Origin: Phormidium tenue FACHB-886 | GTDB lineage: Bacteria > Cyanobacteriota > Cyanobacteriia > Elainellales > Elainellaceae | Assembly (NCBI RefSeq): GCF_014764505.1 | Contig: NZ_JACXWX010000003.1 | Span: 1-64,000 of the forward strand | DNA: 64,000 nucleotides | Reading direction: 5' to 3' | Shown here: one piece after another, positions 62,724-64,000 of the stretch | How positions within the stretch are numbered: the first letter of the stretch is position 1 | How the letters are laid out: each line of letters begins with the position of its first letter | The notes under the pieces: model-generated | Told to the model about the DNA's origin: nothing | The model's input: only the letters and a program-made list of their open reading frames with translations | Database searches by the model: none | Position numbers and translations under genes: made by a program

Positions 62724-64000
62724 TTAGCCACTCAACCTTGCTTTCGCCTCTCGACGCAGCTTTTGGGCATTTGCATCTTTGGGGTTTAGCTGGAGGGCTT
62801 TGTCCAGCGCCACGACCGCCTCTTCATAGCGTTGGAGGTTCAGCAGCGCTGCTCCCCTAGTTTTCCAGGCTTCGGCAGAATTGCGCTGGATGCGGATTCC
62901 CTCATCTAGAGCAGTCAAAGCTTCGGCAGAACGTCCTAGCATTTGCAGCGCCACGCCCCGTTTTACCCAACCGTTAGCAAAGTCCGGTTTGGAAAAGGTC
63001 ACTTCTTCATAAATTTTTAGCGCTTCGTAGGTGCGGTTTTGCTGAAGCAGCGCATTCCCTTTGCTCCAGAGGGCTTCTGGGTAGTCAGGTCGATAGGCAA
63101 GGGCATCATTGCAGGCAACAACCGCCTCTTCTGGACGCTTCAGCAGGTTTAGCGTTTCGCAGCGTCCGGCGTAAGCTTCGGCAGAGTTCACATTTAGCGC
63201 GATCGCTTGGTTATAAAGCGACAGGGCGTCTTGATACTGCCCTTTCTGCTGAAGCTGTCCGGCCCGATTCACAAAAAAGGCAGCTCTTTTGATCGGATCG
63301 CTTGGTGGAGGCAGGTCGGCTGCAACCGAGGGATCGACAGTGGGAGGGATGGAGGGATCAGAGCGCTCGCTCTGATATTGCACAACTTTTGTGGCTACCA
63401 ACGCTGCCCCGACTGCCAGCGCGATCGCCAGCAGCAACCCCCAGCGCCACCGAGCAGGACGCGAGCTGTTGACAGGCTGCTCTGCTGGTGGAGGTGGACG
63501 GCTAACAACCTGAGTGAAGCCAGTACCCATGGTGTTGCCAGTGCCGTTGGTATTGCCAGTGTTGCCAGTACCATTCCTAGTACCACTAGTGCCACTATAC
63601 GTACTGCTGTAAGCACCACTGTACGTGCCATTGTGAGCAGCGCCGCTATGATTGCCGGTGTGATTACCGTTATAGCCGCCATTGCTGGCAGTTCCGCCAT
63701 TTGAGCTAGATGAACTCCCCACCGGAGATTCTTCAAAATCCCAGAGCGCTGTGGGCGTTAAGTCATCGGCAGAGAGCGTAAAGTCTGCTTCACTAAAATC
63801 TGCGATTGGCAGCGGCAGACTACCCAACTGCCCCATTGGAGCAACTGTCGTTCCGGGCTCTACTGTGCCGTTAGTGGAGACGGGCAGCGGAAACAGCTCT
63901 AACGGATTGACAATGGCCAGCGGAATCATCTCAAGCGCTTCTAGAGCTTCGATCGCCGTATGGTACCGCTCCCGAAAGTCGTAGCGCACCATTCGATCCA
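62724..64000 (-). CDS. C-terminal part of a Ser/Thr kinase with TPRs (partial)
   Basis: The 3' part of a longer gene whose beginning lies past the window. It opens with DRMVRYDFRERYHTAIEALEAL, the characteristic last helix of cyanobacterial Hanks-type kinase domains. A linker contains a Gly/Asn/Thr low-complexity run (about residues 93-160 of this part), then one membrane helix (WRWGLLLAIALAVGAALVATKVV), then five or so tetratricopeptide repeats in the probably periplasmic or lumenal portion (LYNQAIALNVNSAEAYAGRCETLNLLKRPEEAVVAC). This arrangement of kinase, membrane helix and TPR is common in filamentous cyanobacteria. Its targets are unknown. Confidence 0.85.
   Translation of the reverse strand, partial: DRMVRYDFRERYHTAIEALEALEMIPLAIVNPLELFPLPVSTNGTVEPGTTVAPMGQLGSLPLPIADFSEADFTLSADDLTPTALWDFEESPVGSSSSSNGGTASNGGYNGNHTGNHSGAAHNGTYSGAYSSTYSGTSGTRNGTGNTGNTNGTGNTMGTGFTQVVSRPPPPAEQPVNSSRPARWRWGLLLAIALAVGAALVATKVVQYQSERSDPSIPPTVDPSVAADLPPPSDPIKRAAFFVNRAGQLQQKGQYQDALSLYNQAIALNVNSAEAYAGRCETLNLLKRPEEAVVACNDALAYRPDYPEALWSKGNALLQQNRTYEALKIYEEVTFSKPDFANGWVKRGVALQMLGRSAEALTALDEGIRIQRNSAEAWKTRGAALLNLQRYEEAVVALDKALQLNPKDANAQKLRREAKARLSG

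Overview
This is a 64 kb stretch of a cyanobacterial chromosome. The evidence is the gene content: pcyA (phycobilin synthesis), cphB-cphA (cyanophycin), a stand-alone helical carotenoid protein, Ycf66, a Ycf37-like TPR protein, Tab2, a plastoquinone-type UbiA prenyltransferase, a cyanobacterial AbrB and a Tab2/DUF4079/DUF3386 set that is typical of the phylum. The octamer GCGATCGC (HIP1) also recurs throughout, which fits a freshwater or terrestrial, probably filamentous, Leptolyngbya-like lineage rather than marine picocyanobacteria. The genus is a guess. No transposase, integrase, phage or CRISPR array is visible, so this reads as core chromosome with short dispersed repeats.

Layout. 0-10 kb: GH57 protein, FAD monooxygenase, GAF protein, HEAT-repeat protein with a divergent mini-copy of its own C-terminus, YebC, pentapeptide protein, a decayed ferritin-like gene, a PerR/FurC-type regulator, AspS. 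10-20 kb: HtpX, a peptidoglycan-binding/SPOR-like protein, a holin-like membrane protein, FkbM methyltransferase, PmbA, Tab2, DUF4079, ComEC, tRNA-Ser(CGA). 20-30 kb: LpxB-like protein, BenE transporter, Ycf66, Ycf37-like protein, then a polysaccharide-export pair (SLBB exporter and Wzc-like co-polymerase). 30-40 kb: a ProA-like protein without the catalytic cysteine, a beta-CASP nuclease with a Cys-rich tail, an oligopeptide-type binding lipoprotein, SdhB, AbrB, CPBP protease, GT4 glycosyltransferase. 40-50 kb: PcyA, TatA, cyanophycin synthetase and cyanophycinase, UbiA, a phosphoribosyltransferase, a BioD/DRTGG protein. 50-64 kb: PHP protein, IspF, a repeat-rich outer-membrane-type protein, YbjN, an MFS symporter, HCP, HflX, a second pentapeptide protein, RimM, NifU, DUF3386 and the 3' end of a Ser/Thr kinase with TPRs.

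Most genes are single transcription units that often converge or diverge. The clearest functional units are cphB-cphA, the SLBB/Wzc pair and the ycf66/ycf37-like pair. Many intergenic spaces hold strong hairpins, some with the T-tracts of intrinsic terminators and some that look like members of dispersed palindromic repeat families.

The points most worth following up are: an 89-bp hairpin element whose 33-bp tail recurs 5.6 kb away; a ferritin-like pseudogene near the Fur-family gene; a ProA paralogue with valine at the cysteine position; an hflX whose conserved N-terminus has ATC where ATG is expected; a duplicated HEAT C-terminal module; and a comEC that starts in the T-tract of a terminator and lacks the usual metallo-beta-lactamase histidines. 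No convincing wholly new multi-gene system was found.
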